This document shows positions 1-9,446 of a DNA stretch of 64,000 nt, one piece after another. Numbering within the stretch: position 1 is the first letter of the stretch; each line of letters opens with the position of its first letter. Under the pieces are notes generated by a model that had not been told where the DNA came from, ran no database searches, and saw only the letters and a list, made by a program, of their open reading frames with translations. Source of the stretch: Marinobacter sp. (GTDB lineage Bacteria; Pseudomonadota; Gammaproteobacteria; Pseudomonadales; Oleiphilaceae); contig JAIUMV010000003.1 of assembly GCA_022565395.1 (NCBI GenBank), forward strand, positions 124,001 through 188,000, written 5' to 3'. A program made the translations under genes and the position numbers.

Positions 1-876
1 ACCACCGTGAACCTGAAGGCCTGTATCCAGGCTGCCAAGGACCGCGTGGTGTTCATCAACACCGGCTTCCTGGACCGCACCGGTGACGAGATCCACACCT
101 CTATGGAGCTGGGCCCGGTTATCGCCAAGGCGCCGATGAAGCAAGCGGCCTGGATTCAGGCCTATGAAAACTGGAACGTGGACGTAGGTCTGCGGGCAGG
201 ACTGAAGGGCAAGGCGCAGATCGGTAAAGGCATGTGGCCGATACCGGACAACATGGCTGACATGATGGTGGCCAAGATTGGTCACCCGAAAGCCGGTGCC
301 AACACGGCATGGGTGCCGTCACCGACTGCCGCTACCCTGCATGCGCTGCATTACCATCAGGTCAGCGTTGCCAGCATCCAGGGCGAGCTTGCCAATCGCG
401 CGCACGCCAAGCTGGATGACATCCTGACCGTGCCGGTCATGACGGATTCGTCTGCACTGAGCGCTGAAGATATCCAGAAAGAACTGGATAACAATGCCCA
501 GGGTATTCTTGGTTATGTGGTACGCTGGATCGATCAGGGCGTTGGCTGTTCCAAGGTGCCTGACATCAACGATGTGGGCCTGATGGAAGACCGCGCCACC
601 CTGCGGATTTCCTCCCAGCACATCTGCAACTGGCTGCACCACGGTATCTGTACCGAGGCTCAGGTAATGGAAACCATGCAGCGTATGGCGGCGGTTGTTG
701 ATCGCCAGAACGCCAGTGACCCGCTGTATCGACCTATGGCGCCGAACTTTGATGACAGCGTTGCCTTCCAGGCCGCGGTTGATCTGGTGCTGAAAGGCCG
801 CGAGCAGCCGAACGGTTATACTGAACCGCTGTTGCACGCCTACCGCCTGAAGGCCAAAGCCAAATACGGCCAGTAA
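1..876 (+). CDS. glcB: Malate synthase G, C-terminal part (5' end outside window)
   Basis: Condenses glyoxylate with acetyl-CoA to malate in the glyoxylate shunt (cytosol). The frame is open from base 1 and ends at TAA 874-876, so only about 291 C-terminal residues of a family normally near 720 are present. Recognisable malate synthase G stretches are the [15 protein letters not shown] segment at the start and the later [17 protein letters not shown] and [16 protein letters not shown] segments. These belong to the C-terminal half of the TIM barrel and the helical cap. A strong hairpin terminator follows 14 bases after the stop, and folD converges from the other side. The identification is secure. 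The start and promoter are not visible. Confidence 0.96.
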   Translation, partial: TTVNLKACIQAAKDRVVFINTGFLDRTGDEIHTSMELGPVIAKAPMKQAAWIQAYENWNVDVGLRAGLKGKAQIGKGMWPIPDNMADMMVAKIGHPKAGANTAWVPSPTAATLHALHYHQVSVASIQGELANRAHAKLDDILTVPVMTDSSALSAEDIQKELDNNAQGILGYVVRWIDQGVGCSKVPDINDVGLMEDRATLRISSQHICNWLHHGICTEAQVMETMQRMAAVVDRQNASDPLYRPMAPNFDDSVAFQAAVDLVLKGREQPNGYTEPLLHAYRLKAKAKYGQ

Positions 877-889
877 GCCTTACGGATAC

Positions 890-917
890 AAAAAACCCCG
901 CGCTATGCGGGGTTTTT
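890..917. terminator. Bidirectional intrinsic terminator between glcB and folD
   Basis: The CCCCGC (896-901) and GCGGGG (907-912) arms form a GC stem with a 5-base loop. It is flanked by A6 on the left and T6 on the right, so it has a U-tract in either direction. It lies between two convergent genes and probably ends both transcripts. Confidence 0.9.
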
Positions 918-959
918 TGTGTCTTCCGCCGAAGGGCCGGTGCGCACCGGAGGTTGCGG

Positions 960-1817
960 TCAGTCGTCGTGCAGTTCGTTGGCGGCGTAGAGGGTGTTTT
1001 CCAGTAGTGTGGCGATGGTCATCGGGCCGACGCCACCGGGTACGGGGGTGATATAGGCAGCGCGCTCAGCGGCAGTGTCGAAGTCCACATCACCAACCAG
1101 CTTGCCGTCCGAACCCCGGTTGATACCCACGTCGATAACCGTAGCGCCGGGCTTGATCCATTCACCCTTTACCAGGCCGGGTTTGCCGGCGGCTGCAATA
1201 ACAATGTCAGCGGCTTGCACAAAGCCAGCCAGATCCTGGGTAAAGCGATGGGTGACGGTGGTGGTGGCGCCTTTCAGTAACAGCTCCATGGACATGGGGC
1301 GGCCCACGATGTTGGAGGCGCCCACGATCACTGCGTGCTGGCCCTTGTAGGGAGTGCTGATGCTGTCGAGCAGGGTGATCACGCCCGCCGGGGTGCAGGG
1401 ACGCAGCGCCGGTTTGCGCTGCATCAGGCGGCCAATATTGAATGGATGGAAGCCATCCACATCCTTGTCGGGTTGGATTTTCAGCAGGATGGGGTCTGCG
1501 TCCAGATGGTCCGGCAAAGGCAGCTGTACCAGAATGCCGTCAATATCGGGCCTGGCGTTCAATTCATCGATAAGTGCTTCCAGTTCCGCCTGGCTGGCAG
1601 ATGCGGGCAGATCATGAGATACAGAAAGGAAGCCAACCTCGTCACAGGCTTTGCGTTTGTTGCCTACGTATACCTGCGACGCGGGATCATTACCCACCAG
1701 GACCACGGCCAGTCCGGGCGCGCGTTTGCCGTTGGCCAGCCGTGCCTTAACGCCTTCGGCAACCCGTTGCCGGACCTGAGCGGCAATTTTCTTTCCATCT
1801 ATCAATTGTGCGGTCAT
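960..1817 (-). CDS. folD: Bifunctional methylenetetrahydrofolate dehydrogenase/cyclohydrolase FolD
   Basis: Interconverts 5,10-methylene-THF and 10-formyl-THF with NADP, supplying one-carbon units to purine, Met and formyl-Met synthesis in the cytosol. The 285 residues match the usual FolD length. Visible signatures are the catalytic-domain [14 protein letters not shown] region with the active-site Lys, the GILVQLPLP motif, the [13 protein letters not shown] segment, the Rossmann segment [13 protein letters not shown] and the C-terminal [10 protein letters not shown] motif. The start is the ATG at 1817. It is divergent from the tRNA cluster and convergent with glcB, so it is probably monocistronic. 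Confidence 0.97.
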   Translation of the reverse strand: MTAQLIDGKKIAAQVRQRVAEGVKARLANGKRAPGLAVVLVGNDPASQVYVGNKRKACDEVGFLSVSHDLPASASQAELEALIDELNARPDIDGILVQLPLPDHLDADPILLKIQPDKDVDGFHPFNIGRLMQRKPALRPCTPAGVITLLDSISTPYKGQHAVIVGASNIVGRPMSMELLLKGATTTVTHRFTQDLAGFVQAADIVIAAAGKPGLVKGEWIKPGATVIDVGINRGSDGKLVGDVDFDTAAERAAYITPVPGGVGPMTIATLLENTLYAANELHDD

Positions 1818-1905
1818 TGCTCTACAACTTGCGGTATCAGCCAGAAAGCGCGCATTGTCTCATGCTTCGACCTGATCGCCAATGTGATAGAATCCGTAAT
1901 AATGG

Positions 1906-1933
1906 TTGACGGCGCCGAAAACCATGGTAACAT
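1906..1933 (+). promoter_or_regulatory. Sigma-70 promoter of the tRNA cluster with GC-rich discriminator
   Basis: TTGACG at 1906-1911 and TAACAT at 1928-1933 are separated by 16 bases. They are followed at once by the discriminator GCGCGCC, which is typical of stable-RNA promoters under stringent control. The first tRNA begins at 1972, which leaves a short leader. The call rests on motif match and position only. Confidence 0.6.
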
Positions 1934-1971
1934 GCGCGCCAACTTTGCTGAGGCAACTGTTGAACAGAAAA

Positions 1972-2048
1972 CGGGGTATAGCGCAGTCTGGTAGCGCGCC
2001 TGCTTTGGGAGCAGGATGTCGGGAGTTCGAATCTCTCTACCCCGACCA
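1972..2048 (+). tRNA. tRNA-Pro (anticodon UGG)
   Basis: A 77-base cloverleaf with acceptor CGGGGTA paired to TACCCCG, anticodon stem CCTGC/GCAGG, loop TTTGGGA (anticodon TGG), T-loop TTCGAAT and encoded CCA. It is the first of four tRNAs transcribed in the same direction. Confidence 0.97.
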
Positions 2049-2081
2049 CTTTCTGGGTCACGCAGACAGGCGAAAGGTCAT

Positions 2082-2158
<77 letters not shown>

Positions 2159-2223
2159 TAAACGTCGGCAGAGCGCCAGTCTCGCGTCAGTGTTTAGCAA
2201 AGTTGCAGTAGATCTGGTTATAT

Positions 2224-2300
2224 GGTGGGCGTAGCTCAGTTGGTAGAGCTCAGGATTGTGACTCCTGCGGTCGAGGGTTCGAACCCCTTCGTCCACCCCA
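2224..2300 (+). tRNA. tRNA-His (anticodon GUG)
   Basis: A cloverleaf with anticodon stem CAGGA/TCCTG and loop TTGTGAC (anticodon GTG). An extra 5' G at 2224 faces C73, the encoded G-1 identity element of bacterial tRNA-His. CCA is encoded at 2298-2300. Confidence 0.97.
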
Positions 2301-2375
2301 TTTCTCACTCTGCTTGAAATCCGCGTCTTGCTCAATCAAGATCAGGTATCTTGCCTGATAGTTACGCGGCGTTGT

Positions 2376-2460
2376 GCGAAAGTGGCGGAATTGGTAGACG
2401 CACTGGATTTAGGTTCCAGCGGGGCGACCCGTGAGAGTTCGAGTCTCTCCTTTCGCACCA
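2376..2460 (+). tRNA. tRNA-Leu (anticodon UAG)
   Basis: An 85-base class II tRNA with a long variable arm (around GGGGCGACCC). The anticodon stem CTGGA/TCCAG encloses loop TTTAGGT (anticodon TAG). Acceptor GCGAAAG pairs with CTTTCGC, and CCA is encoded at 2458-2460. It is the last tRNA of the cluster. Confidence 0.97.
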
Positions 2461-2579
2461 TCTATATGCTCTCTCCTGAAGGTCTTTCCTGTTTGTGTTT
2501 ATTCGGCATTTAATGCTGCGCACGGGCGTTTATTCTCGTGGTGCAATGATTCTCTCTGTACGCAAAACCATGATAAAAT

Positions 2580-2606
2580 CCCCGTTTTATTGCACGGGGG
2601 TTTGTG
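2580..2606 (+). terminator. Possible weak terminator after the tRNA cluster
   Basis: CCCCG (2580-2584) and CGGGG (2595-2599) enclose a 10-base loop, followed by a T-rich run. The stem is short. A second small hairpin, TTGCCGT/ACGGCAA, lies at 2610-2627 in the leader of tig. The function of either is uncertain. Confidence 0.3.
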
Positions 2607-2677
2607 TTTTTGCCGTATTCACGGCAAGGTAAGCCCCGCTTTATTCACTGACTGAATCGGTAATTTGAGGAACTTCC

Positions 2678-3982
2678 ATGCAAGTGTCTGTTGAAACGAC
2701 GTCCAGCATCGAGCGTCGTATGACGATCGGCGTACCCTCCCAGGAAATTGACAAGGCCGTAGCCGAGCGCCTGCAGCAAACTGCGCGTACTGTCCGCCTG
2801 AACGGTTTCCGTCCTGGCAAGGTGCCCATGAGTGTTGTAAAGCGTCGTTTCGGTGACAGCGTGCGCCAGGAAGTGGTCGGCGAAGTCATGCGCGACAGCT
2901 ATGTCAAGGCGCTGGATGATCAGAAAATTTCCCCTGCGGGCTGGCCTCGTTTCGAGCCCAAGGTTATGGAAGAAGGCAAGGATCTCGAGTTTATTGCCAT
3001 TTTTGAGGTCATGCCTGAGATTGAAGTAGGCGGTCTGGACAAGATTGCCATTGAAAAGCCCGTGTCCGAAGTGGCAGACAAGGATATCGACACCATGATC
3101 GATAACCTGCGTCGTCAGCAGGCCACCTTCAAGTCCGTCAAGCGCAAGTCCAAGAAGAAAGATGTGGTCAACATCGACTTCAAAGGCTACGTTGACGGTG
3201 AGGCCTTCAGTGGTGGTGAGGCAACGGGCCACCAGCTGACACTGGGTTCTGACAGCATGATTCCCGGTTTTGAAGATGGCATCGTTGGCGCCAAGGCTGG
3301 TGATGAGCTGGAAATCGAAGTGACCTTCCCTGAGGAATATCACAACGAAGAGCTGGCGGGTAAGCCTGCCAAGTTTGAGATCAAGGTCAACGACGTTCAG
3401 GAGCCCGTGTTGCCTGAGCTGGATAAGGCGTTCTTTGAGAAGTTCGGCCTCGCCGCAGAAGACGAAGAGAGCTTCCGCGTCGAAGTTAAAAAGAACATGG
3501 AACGCGAGCTGAAGCAGGCTGTCTCAACCAAGGTCAAGAATGACGTTGTTGCCGGCCTGCTGGAGCAGAACGACATTCAGGTACCGCAGGGTCTGGTGGA
3601 TCAGGAAATTGACCGTCTGCGCCAGGACGCTGTGCAGCGTTTCGGCGGCCAGATGGATTTCAACCAGCTGCCCAAGGAAATCTTCCAGGACCAGGCAGCA
3701 CGTCGCGTCAAGACAGGCCTGCTGTTCCAGGAGCTGGTTCGCAAGAATGAGCTGAAGGCAGATCCGGCCAAGGTTGAAGAGAAGATCCAGGAGATCGCTT
3801 CAACGTATGAAACTCCTGACGAGGTTGTGACCTACTACGGTGTGCCGGAGAACAAAGCGCAGATCGAGTCTGTGGTGATCGAAGATGCGATTGTTGACTT
3901 TGTGCTCCAACAGGCCAAAGTTAAAGAGAAGAAAATGAAGTACGAAGATGCTGTTAAAGCGGCTCAGGCTCAGCAGGACTAA
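2678..3982 (+). CDS. tig: Trigger factor, ribosome-associated chaperone and prolyl isomerase
   Basis: Binds near the ribosomal exit tunnel and shields nascent chains. The 434 residues match the family length. The order is an N-terminal ribosome-binding domain with the signature GFRPGKVP near residue 45, an FKBP-type PPIase domain at about 155-245 (DVVNIDFKGYVDGEAFSGG, FPEEYHNEELAGK), and a long helical C-terminal substrate arm. The ATG at 2678 is preceded by GAGGA at a suitable distance. A hairpin terminator follows the gene, so clpP probably has its own promoter although the two are neighbours as in related genomes. Confidence 0.98.
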   Translation: MQVSVETTSSIERRMTIGVPSQEIDKAVAERLQQTARTVRLNGFRPGKVPMSVVKRRFGDSVRQEVVGEVMRDSYVKALDDQKISPAGWPRFEPKVMEEGKDLEFIAIFEVMPEIEVGGLDKIAIEKPVSEVADKDIDTMIDNLRRQQATFKSVKRKSKKKDVVNIDFKGYVDGEAFSGGEATGHQLTLGSDSMIPGFEDGIVGAKAGDELEIEVTFPEEYHNEELAGKPAKFEIKVNDVQEPVLPELDKAFFEKFGLAAEDEESFRVEVKKNMERELKQAVSTKVKNDVVAGLLEQNDIQVPQGLVDQEIDRLRQDAVQRFGGQMDFNQLPKEIFQDQAARRVKTGLLFQELVRKNELKADPAKVEEKIQEIASTYETPDEVVTYYGVPENKAQIESVVIEDAIVDFVLQQAKVKEKKMKYEDAVKAAQAQQD

Positions 3983-4009
3983 GCCGCGGTTAGCGTCAGG
4001 TACCATGAA

Positions 4010-4034
4010 ACAGCCGGCAAGTCCGGCTGTTTTC
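4010..4034 (+). terminator. Intrinsic terminator of tig
   Basis: ACAGCCGG (4010-4017) pairs with CCGGCTGT (4023-4030) around a 5-base loop. The stem is followed by a short T run. It lies 27 bases after the tig stop. Confidence 0.85.
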
Positions 4035-4156
4035 ATCAGGGACATTGGTTTTCAATTGTTCCTGAAGCTGGCAAAGTAAGGCTCCTGACTGTTCGGGTGC
4101 TGAAAGTGCTCGAAAATGGTCATAAAACAATCAATCAGACGGAGTTCAGGCACGTT

Positions 4157-4792
4157 ATGATGCAGAAACCGATTAATGGCCCCGCCATGATTACCAGCGC
4201 TGGTCTGGTGCCTATCGTTGTTGAGCAAACTGCTCGGGGTGAGCGCCAGTTCGATATCTATTCCCGGCTGCTCAAGGAGCGGGTCATCTTCCTGGTCGGT
4301 CAGGTGGAAGACCACATGGCTAACCTGGTGGTTGCGCAGCTGCTGTTTCTGGAGTCTGAAAACCCGGACAAGGATATCCACCTGTACATTAACAGCCCGG
4401 GTGGTTCGGTCACTGCCGGCATGTCCATCTACGACACCATGCAGTTCGTCAAGCCAGACGTGTCCACCTTGTGTATTGGCCAGGCTGCGAGCATGGGTGC
4501 TTTTCTGCTGGCGGGCGGAGCCAAGGGCAAGCGGGCCTGTCTGCCGCATTCCCGGGTCATGATTCACCAGCCGTTGGGCGGGTTCCAGGGGCAGGCTACG
4601 GATATCGAGATACATACCCGAGAGATTCTCAAGATTCGTGACACCTTAAACAGTATCCTGTCAGAGAATACCGGGCAGGACATGGAAACCATTGCACGTG
4701 ACACAGACCGGGACAACTTTATGGACCCGACGCAGGCGAAAGAGTACGGGCTGATTGACACGGTGCTTGAAAAACGCGTGTCGAATAAATAA
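4157..4792 (+). CDS. clpP: ATP-dependent Clp protease proteolytic subunit ClpP
   Basis: Serine peptidase that forms the double-heptamer chamber fed by ClpX or ClpA in the cytosol. With the start at 4157 the protein has 211 residues. The catalytic triad is Ser112 in GQAASMGAF, His137 in MIHQPLGG and Asp186 in DTDRDNF, which keeps the spacing of the E. coli enzyme. The INSPGGSV oxyanion strand is also present. Two ATGs lie in tandem (4157 and 4160) behind a GGAG, and the frame opens further upstream to 4097. I chose 4157 because the conserved region starts about 30 residues later. clpX follows 123 bases downstream. Confidence 0.97.
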   Translation: MMQKPINGPAMITSAGLVPIVVEQTARGERQFDIYSRLLKERVIFLVGQVEDHMANLVVAQLLFLESENPDKDIHLYINSPGGSVTAGMSIYDTMQFVKPDVSTLCIGQAASMGAFLLAGGAKGKRACLPHSRVMIHQPLGGFQGQATDIEIHTREILKIRDTLNSILSENTGQDMETIARDTDRDNFMDPTQAKEYGLIDTVLEKRVSNK

Positions 4793-4915
4793 TACTGAAA
4801 CTGATCGCATCACCCTTTGCTGGCGTAAGGTCCAAACTGGGAGTTCCGTTTACCTCCGGTGATGAGGCTGTAGTCCCCGTTTACAACACCAGCACGTTTA
4901 TACAGAGGAATTTCA

Positions 4916-6199
4916 ATGGCAGATGAAAGAAACGGCAGAGGCGACGACAACGGCAAGTTGCTGTACTGCTCGTTTTGCGGAAAGAGCCAGCATGAAGTCC
5001 GAAAGCTCATTGCCGGGCCCTCGGTGTTCATCTGCGACGAGTGCGTTGACCTGTGCAACGACATTATCCGGGAAGAAATTCAGGAAAGTGCCGAGGAAGA
5101 GGCTGGCGATCGTCTGCCGACCCCCGCAGAGATCCGCAACACGCTGGATGACTATGTTATTGGGCAGGATCGGGCCAAGGTCGTATTGTCAGTAGCGGTG
5201 TACAACCACTACAAGCGTTTGCGTTATGGCGAGGGCAAGAGTGATGTTGAGCTGGGCAAGAGCAACATCCTGTTGATCGGCCCCACCGGTAGTGGTAAGA
5301 CACTGCTGGCTGAAACCCTGGCACGCATGCTCAATGTGCCTTTTACCATAGCGGATGCCACCACCCTGACTGAAGCCGGTTACGTGGGTGAAGATGTGGA
5401 AAACATCATTCAGAAGCTGCTGCAGAAGTGCGACTACGATGTAGAGAAGGCCCAGCGGGGCATCGTGTACATCGATGAGATTGACAAGATCTCCCGCAAG
5501 TCTGACAACCCATCCATCACCCGCGATGTATCCGGTGAGGGTGTGCAGCAGGCATTGCTGAAGCTGATTGAGGGCACGGTAGCTTCTGTGCCTCCCCAGG
5601 GTGGCCGCAAGCATCCGCAGCAGGAGTTTCTGCAGGTGGACACGGGTAATATTCTGTTCATTTGCGGTGGCGCCTTCGCAGGGCTGGAAAAAGTTATCCG
5701 CGACCGTTCTGAGAAGAGCAGTATCGGATTCTCAGCCTCTGTGGTGTCCAAGGAATCCCAGAAGAGTGCCAGTGATCTGGTGCAGGATGTGGAAACCGAG
5801 GATCTGGTGAAGTACGGCCTTATTCCCGAGTTCGTCGGACGTTTGCCGGTTGTGGCTACGCTGACAGAACTGGATGAGGATGCCTTGGTCCAGATTCTGA
5901 CCGCGCCCAAGAACGCCCTCACCAAGCAGTACCAGAAGCTGTTTGATCTGGAAGGTGTGGAGTTGGTGTTCCGGGATGATGCCTTGCGGGCGGTGGCAAA
6001 GAAAGCCATGGAGCGCAAGACCGGCGCGCGGGGCCTGCGTTCCATTATGGAGGCAACCTTGCTGGATACCATGTATCAGATTCCTTCTGAGCATGACGTC
6101 ACCAAAGTGGTCATTGATGAAAGCGTGATTCGGGGGGACTCCGAGCCCTTCAAGATTTACGCTGGCAGTGATCACGCCAAGGCGGTACCAGAAGACTGA
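4916..6199 (+). CDS. clpX: ATP-dependent Clp protease ATP-binding subunit ClpX
   Basis: AAA+ unfoldase that recognises tagged substrates and threads them into ClpP. The 427 residues match the family. The N-terminal zinc-binding domain has Cys18, Cys21, Cys40 and Cys43. Walker A GPTGSGKT is near residue 122 and Walker [10 protein letters not shown] near 182. The sensor region [13 protein letters not shown]-like segment ([14 protein letters not shown]) and the C-terminal [10 protein letters not shown] motif follow. The ATG at 4916 has AGAGGAA upstream. A strong terminator follows, which separates it from lon. Confidence 0.98.
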   Translation: MADERNGRGDDNGKLLYCSFCGKSQHEVRKLIAGPSVFICDECVDLCNDIIREEIQESAEEEAGDRLPTPAEIRNTLDDYVIGQDRAKVVLSVAVYNHYKRLRYGEGKSDVELGKSNILLIGPTGSGKTLLAETLARMLNVPFTIADATTLTEAGYVGEDVENIIQKLLQKCDYDVEKAQRGIVYIDEIDKISRKSDNPSITRDVSGEGVQQALLKLIEGTVASVPPQGGRKHPQQEFLQVDTGNILFICGGAFAGLEKVIRDRSEKSSIGFSASVVSKESQKSASDLVQDVETEDLVKYGLIPEFVGRLPVVATLTELDEDALVQILTAPKNALTKQYQKLFDLEGVELVFRDDALRAVAKKAMERKTGARGLRSIMEATLLDTMYQIPSEHDVTKVVIDESVIRGDSEPFKIYAGSDHAKAVPED

Positions 6200-6217
6200 C
6201 CGCTGACAGTCAGTGGT

Positions 6218-6252
6218 GAAGAAAAGGGCGCTTGCGCCCTTTTCTTCGTTTT
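6218..6252 (+). terminator. Intrinsic terminator of clpX
   Basis: GAAGAAAAGGGCGC (6218-6231) pairs with GCGCCCTTTTCTTC (6234-6247) around a 2-base (TT) apex, followed by GTTTT. The long stem sits 18 bases after the clpX stop. Confidence 0.9.
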
Positions 6253-6312
6253 GGTCCTGTCTGCGCTGCGAACCGCTGACCGGCCCCGCTGTCATAGCGG
6301 ATAAGGCCCACC

Positions 6313-6340
6313 CTTGTATTTGCCAAAGCTGGCCCCATGA
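6313..6340 (+). promoter_or_regulatory. Sigma-32 (RpoH) heat-shock promoter of lon
   Basis: CTTGTAT (6313-6319) and CCCCATGA (6333-6340) are separated by exactly 13 bases. This is a close match to the RpoH consensus CTTGAAA-N12-14-CCCCATNT. It lies about 70 bases upstream of the lon ATG, after the clpX terminator. lon is a classical RpoH target. Confidence 0.85.
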
Positions 6341-6412
6341 ATAGGGGTAGTGAATGTCCGGTATTCCGCGAATGGTGGTATGCTGGAATAAAACGTACTC
6401 AGAGGATTGCCC

Positions 6413-8830
6413 ATGACCCTGAAACCCGACGAGTCGGTCTCTCAATATCCCTTGCTGCCCCTGCGGGACGTGGTGGTGTTCCCCCACATGGTTGTCCCCT
6501 TGTTTGTCGGGCGCGAGAAATCCATCCGGGCACTGGAGCGGGCCATGGAAGGTGACAAGCAGATTCTGCTGGTCGCCCAGCGTGATGCCGGTACTGATGA
6601 GCCCGGCCCCAACGACATGTATGAAATGGGCACCCTGGCGACAGTGCTGCAAATGCTGCGACTGCCGGACGGCACCGTCAAAGTGCTGGTGGAGGGCAAC
6701 GCCCGGGCCCATATCGAGGACATCTATGAAGGCGATCTGCTGACTGCAGATGCCACGCCGTTGCAGGAAGTGGACCTGCCAGACCGCGAGGAAGAGGTGC
6801 TGGTCAAAACCCTGCGGGATGAGTTTGAGAAATACGTGCGGCTCTCCAAGAAGGTGCCCTCCGAAGTCTCCAATTCACTGACCGGTATCCATGAACTGGA
6901 ACGCCTGGCGGATACCATGGCCGCCCATCTGGATCTGAAAATCCCGGAAAAGCAGCAGTTGCTGGAGGCCCTCGAAATCGGTGACCGGGTTGAGCTGCTG
7001 TTGGGCAAACTGGACGGTGAAATCGACCTGATCGAGGTCGAGAAGCGCATCCGTGGGCGTGTCAAGAAACAGATGGAGCGCAGCCAGCGGGAGTACTACC
7101 TCAACGAGCAGATGAAGGCCATCCAGAAAGAGATGGGGCAGCTGGGTGAGGGCGGTAACGACTTCGAAGATCTGGAAAAACGCCTGCAGGCCGCTGGTAT
7201 GCCGGAAGAGGCGCGCAAGAAAACCGAAAGCGAGCTGAACAAGCTGAAAATGATGTCGCCCATGTCGGCCGAGGCGACGGTGGTGCGCGGTTACATCGAC
7301 TGGATGCTGGCTGTGCCCTGGAAGAAACGCAGCCGGGTGCGCCATGACGTTGAGAAAGCCCGGGAGATCCTCGACGAGGACCATTACGGGCTGGATGAAG
7401 TCAAAAAGCGGATTCTGGAGTACCTGGCGGTTCAGAGCCGGGTGAAGAAGGTCAAAGGGCCCGTGCTGTGTCTTGTCGGGCCTCCAGGGGTGGGTAAGAC
7501 CTCTCTAGGGCGCTCCATTGCCCGTGCCACCAACCGTAAGTACACACGTATGGCGTTGGGTGGTGTGAGGGATGAGGCAGAGATTCGCGGTCATCGCAAA
7601 ACCTACATTGGTGCCTTGCCCGGCAAATTACTGCAGAAGATGTCCAAGGTGGGTGTTAAAAACCCCCTGTTCCTGCTGGATGAAATCGACAAGATGGGCA
7701 TGGATCACCGTGGTGACCCGGCCTCGGCGCTGTTGGAAGTTCTTGATCCGGAGCAGAACCATACCTTCAACGACCATTACCTTGAGGTGGACTACGACCT
7801 CTCTGATGTGATGTTTGTGTGTACCTCCAACTCCATGGATATTCCGTCAGCACTGTTGGACCGCATGGAAATCATCCGTATTCCCGGGTACACCGAGGAC
7901 GAGAAAGTCAACATCGCTCGCAAGTACCTGTTGCCCAAGCAGCTTGAGGCCAATGGCCTGGAGCCCAAGGAGCTGGAGTTGCCGGAAGAAACCCTGCGTG
8001 ACCTGATCCGCTATTACACCCGTGAGGCGGGCGTAAGGGGCCTTGAGCGTGAGGTGGCGAAGATCTGTCGTCGCGTGGTGCTGGAGCATGTTCGCAAGGG
8101 TGAGAAGGCGCCTCTGGTGCTCAAGCCCGAGGCGCTGGAGGACTACTCCGGTGTCCGTAAATTCAAGTACGGGCTGGCTGAAGAAAAGAACCAGGTAGGG
8201 CAGGTGACTGGCCTGGCCTGGACCCAGGTAGGTGGCGAACTGCTCACTATCGAGTGCGCACTCACCCGGGGTAAAGGCCGTGTGGTCAAGACGGGTTCCC
8301 TCGGGGATGTCATGCAGGAATCCATTCAGGCGGCCCTGACGGTGGTGCGTGGCCGGGCTGTTGGCCTTGGTCTGAAAGACGACTTCCATGAGAAGTACGA
8401 CCTGCACGTGCACGTACCTGAGGGTGCTACGCCGAAGGATGGCCCCAGTGCCGGTATCGGCATGTGTACAGCGCTGGTGTCAGCGCTGACCAATATTCCG
8501 GTCCGCGCGGATGTGGCCATGACCGGCGAAATCACGCTGCGCGGTCGTGTGCTGGCCATCGGTGGTCTCAAGGAGAAGCTGCTGGCTGCACACCGCGGTG
8601 GCATCAAGACGGTGGTGATTCCTGAGGATAACGTACGGGATCTCAAGGAAATTCCTGCCAACATCAAGGAGTCACTGGATATCCGTCCCGTGCGCTGGAT
8701 TGATGAGGTGCTTGACATTGCGCTGGCCTATGCGCCAGAGCCAATGGTTGAGGGCGAAGAGGTCAAAAATCCACCAGCGAGCGGTCATGAAGATGACAGT
8801 GATGCTACCGATCGCATAAATACGCATTAA
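6413..8830 (+). CDS. lon: ATP-dependent protease Lon
   Basis: Cytosolic AAA+ serine protease that degrades misfolded and regulatory proteins. The 805 residues include an N-terminal LON substrate domain ([20 protein letters not shown]), a coiled-coil region around 190-270, Walker [10 protein letters not shown] near 356, and Walker [10 protein letters not shown]. The C-terminal peptidase domain has catalytic Ser679 (DGPSAGIGM) and Lys722, the same numbers as in E. coli. The ATG at 6413 follows AGAGGA. A TTG six bases upstream is in frame but has no ribosome-binding site of its own. A sigma-32 promoter lies upstream. Confidence 0.98.
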   Translation: MTLKPDESVSQYPLLPLRDVVVFPHMVVPLFVGREKSIRALERAMEGDKQILLVAQRDAGTDEPGPNDMYEMGTLATVLQMLRLPDGTVKVLVEGNARAHIEDIYEGDLLTADATPLQEVDLPDREEEVLVKTLRDEFEKYVRLSKKVPSEVSNSLTGIHELERLADTMAAHLDLKIPEKQQLLEALEIGDRVELLLGKLDGEIDLIEVEKRIRGRVKKQMERSQREYYLNEQMKAIQKEMGQLGEGGNDFEDLEKRLQAAGMPEEARKKTESELNKLKMMSPMSAEATVVRGYIDWMLAVPWKKRSRVRHDVEKAREILDEDHYGLDEVKKRILEYLAVQSRVKKVKGPVLCLVGPPGVGKTSLGRSIARATNRKYTRMALGGVRDEAEIRGHRKTYIGALPGKLLQKMSKVGVKNPLFLLDEIDKMGMDHRGDPASALLEVLDPEQNHTFNDHYLEVDYDLSDVMFVCTSNSMDIPSALLDRMEIIRIPGYTEDEKVNIARKYLLPKQLEANGLEPKELELPEETLRDLIRYYTREAGVRGLEREVAKICRRVVLEHVRKGEKAPLVLKPEALEDYSGVRKFKYGLAEEKNQVGQVTGLAWTQVGGELLTIECALTRGKGRVVKTGSLGDVMQESIQAALTVVRGRAVGLGLKDDFHEKYDLHVHVPEGATPKDGPSAGIGMCTALVSALTNIPVRADVAMTGEITLRGRVLAIGGLKEKLLAAHRGGIKTVVIPEDNVRDLKEIPANIKESLDIRPVRWIDEVLDIALAYAPEPMVEGEEVKNPPASGHEDDSDATDRINTH

Positions 8831-8845
8831 TCCTCGTGCTCCTTG

Positions 8846-8875
8846 TTGACAGGCGCGGAAGCCCGTTGGTATAAC
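8846..8875 (+). promoter_or_regulatory. Sigma-70 promoter upstream of hupB
   Basis: A perfect TTGACA at 8846-8851 and TATAAC at 8870-8875 are separated by 18 bases. They lie in the 235-base gap between lon and hupB, giving a leader of about 180 bases. The match is strong enough to predict high expression, as expected for HU. Confidence 0.75.
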
Positions 8876-9065
8876 TGTTTCGCCGTGAAGCAGCCAATAT
8901 CAAGGGCTCCCGCGCAGTCTTTGCCTATTCCGAACACCGGTTTAACCACCGAAAGGAATAAGAAAACTGAAGAATGGAATTCTCCGACCGCTTATGCGAT
9001 AGTCGGGAACGTCCTTAGGAACACCAACCAATAACATATACAACCTGAAATCGAAGGGGTTTAGT

Positions 9066-9338
9066 GTGAACAAGTCCGAACTTATCGACGCAATTGCAGA
9101 GTCCGCAGACATTTCCAAAGCTGGTGCTGGCCGTGCACTGGACGCCATGATCAGCTCCATCACCGACGCACTGAAAAAAGGTGATCAGGTCACCCTGATT
9201 GGCTTCGGTACTTTTGCTGTCAAGGAGCGCGCTGCTCGCACTGGCCGCAACCCGCAAACCGGCGCTGAAATCAAAATCGCGGCTTCCAAGGTGCCTGGCT
9301 TCAAAGCTGGCAAAGCCCTGAAGGACGCCGTTAAGTAA
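9066..9338 (+). CDS. hupB: Nucleoid protein HU, beta subunit
   Basis: Small histone-like DNA-bending protein of the nucleoid. The 90 residues begin [17 protein letters not shown] and carry the HU/IHF signature [21 protein letters not shown], which forms the DNA-embracing arm. The end, [16 protein letters not shown], is typical of HupB. The start is GTG at 9066 with AAGGGG upstream. An overlapping GTG at 9064 is out of frame. The position between lon and ppiD is conserved in related bacteria. It has its own promoter and terminator. Confidence 0.98.
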   Translation: MNKSELIDAIAESADISKAGAGRALDAMISSITDALKKGDQVTLIGFGTFAVKERAARTGRNPQTGAEIKIAASKVPGFKAGKALKDAVK

Positions 9339-9385
9339 CGGAATCGCATGCGAGGTCGCGCCGCCTGAACGGCGCTTCCTGTATG

Positions 9386-9415
9386 AGGCGCATACCTGAG
9401 GGGTGCGCCTTTTTA
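9386..9415 (+). terminator. Intrinsic terminator of hupB
   Basis: AGGCGCA (9386-9392) pairs with TGCGCCT (9404-9410) around an 11-base loop, followed by TTTTTA. A further small dyad (GCGCCG/CGGCGC) lies just upstream around 9359-9375. Confidence 0.8.
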
Positions 9416-9446
9416 CGTTTAGCATACCCGGTTTCGGGGGAGGATT

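Noticed and set aside
2431-2655. Open frame of 74 codons starting in tRNA-Leu
   Set aside because: It begins inside the tRNA, has no ribosome-binding site and is Cys-rich by chance. It is treated as non-coding leader of tig.
5732-6712. Long minus-strand frame across clpX and lon
   Set aside because: It is a shadow of two well-defined plus-strand genes. Its composition has no domain pattern.
8843-9034. 63-codon frame between lon and hupB
   Set aside because: It overlaps the strong hupB promoter, has no ribosome-binding site and shows no recognisable pattern.
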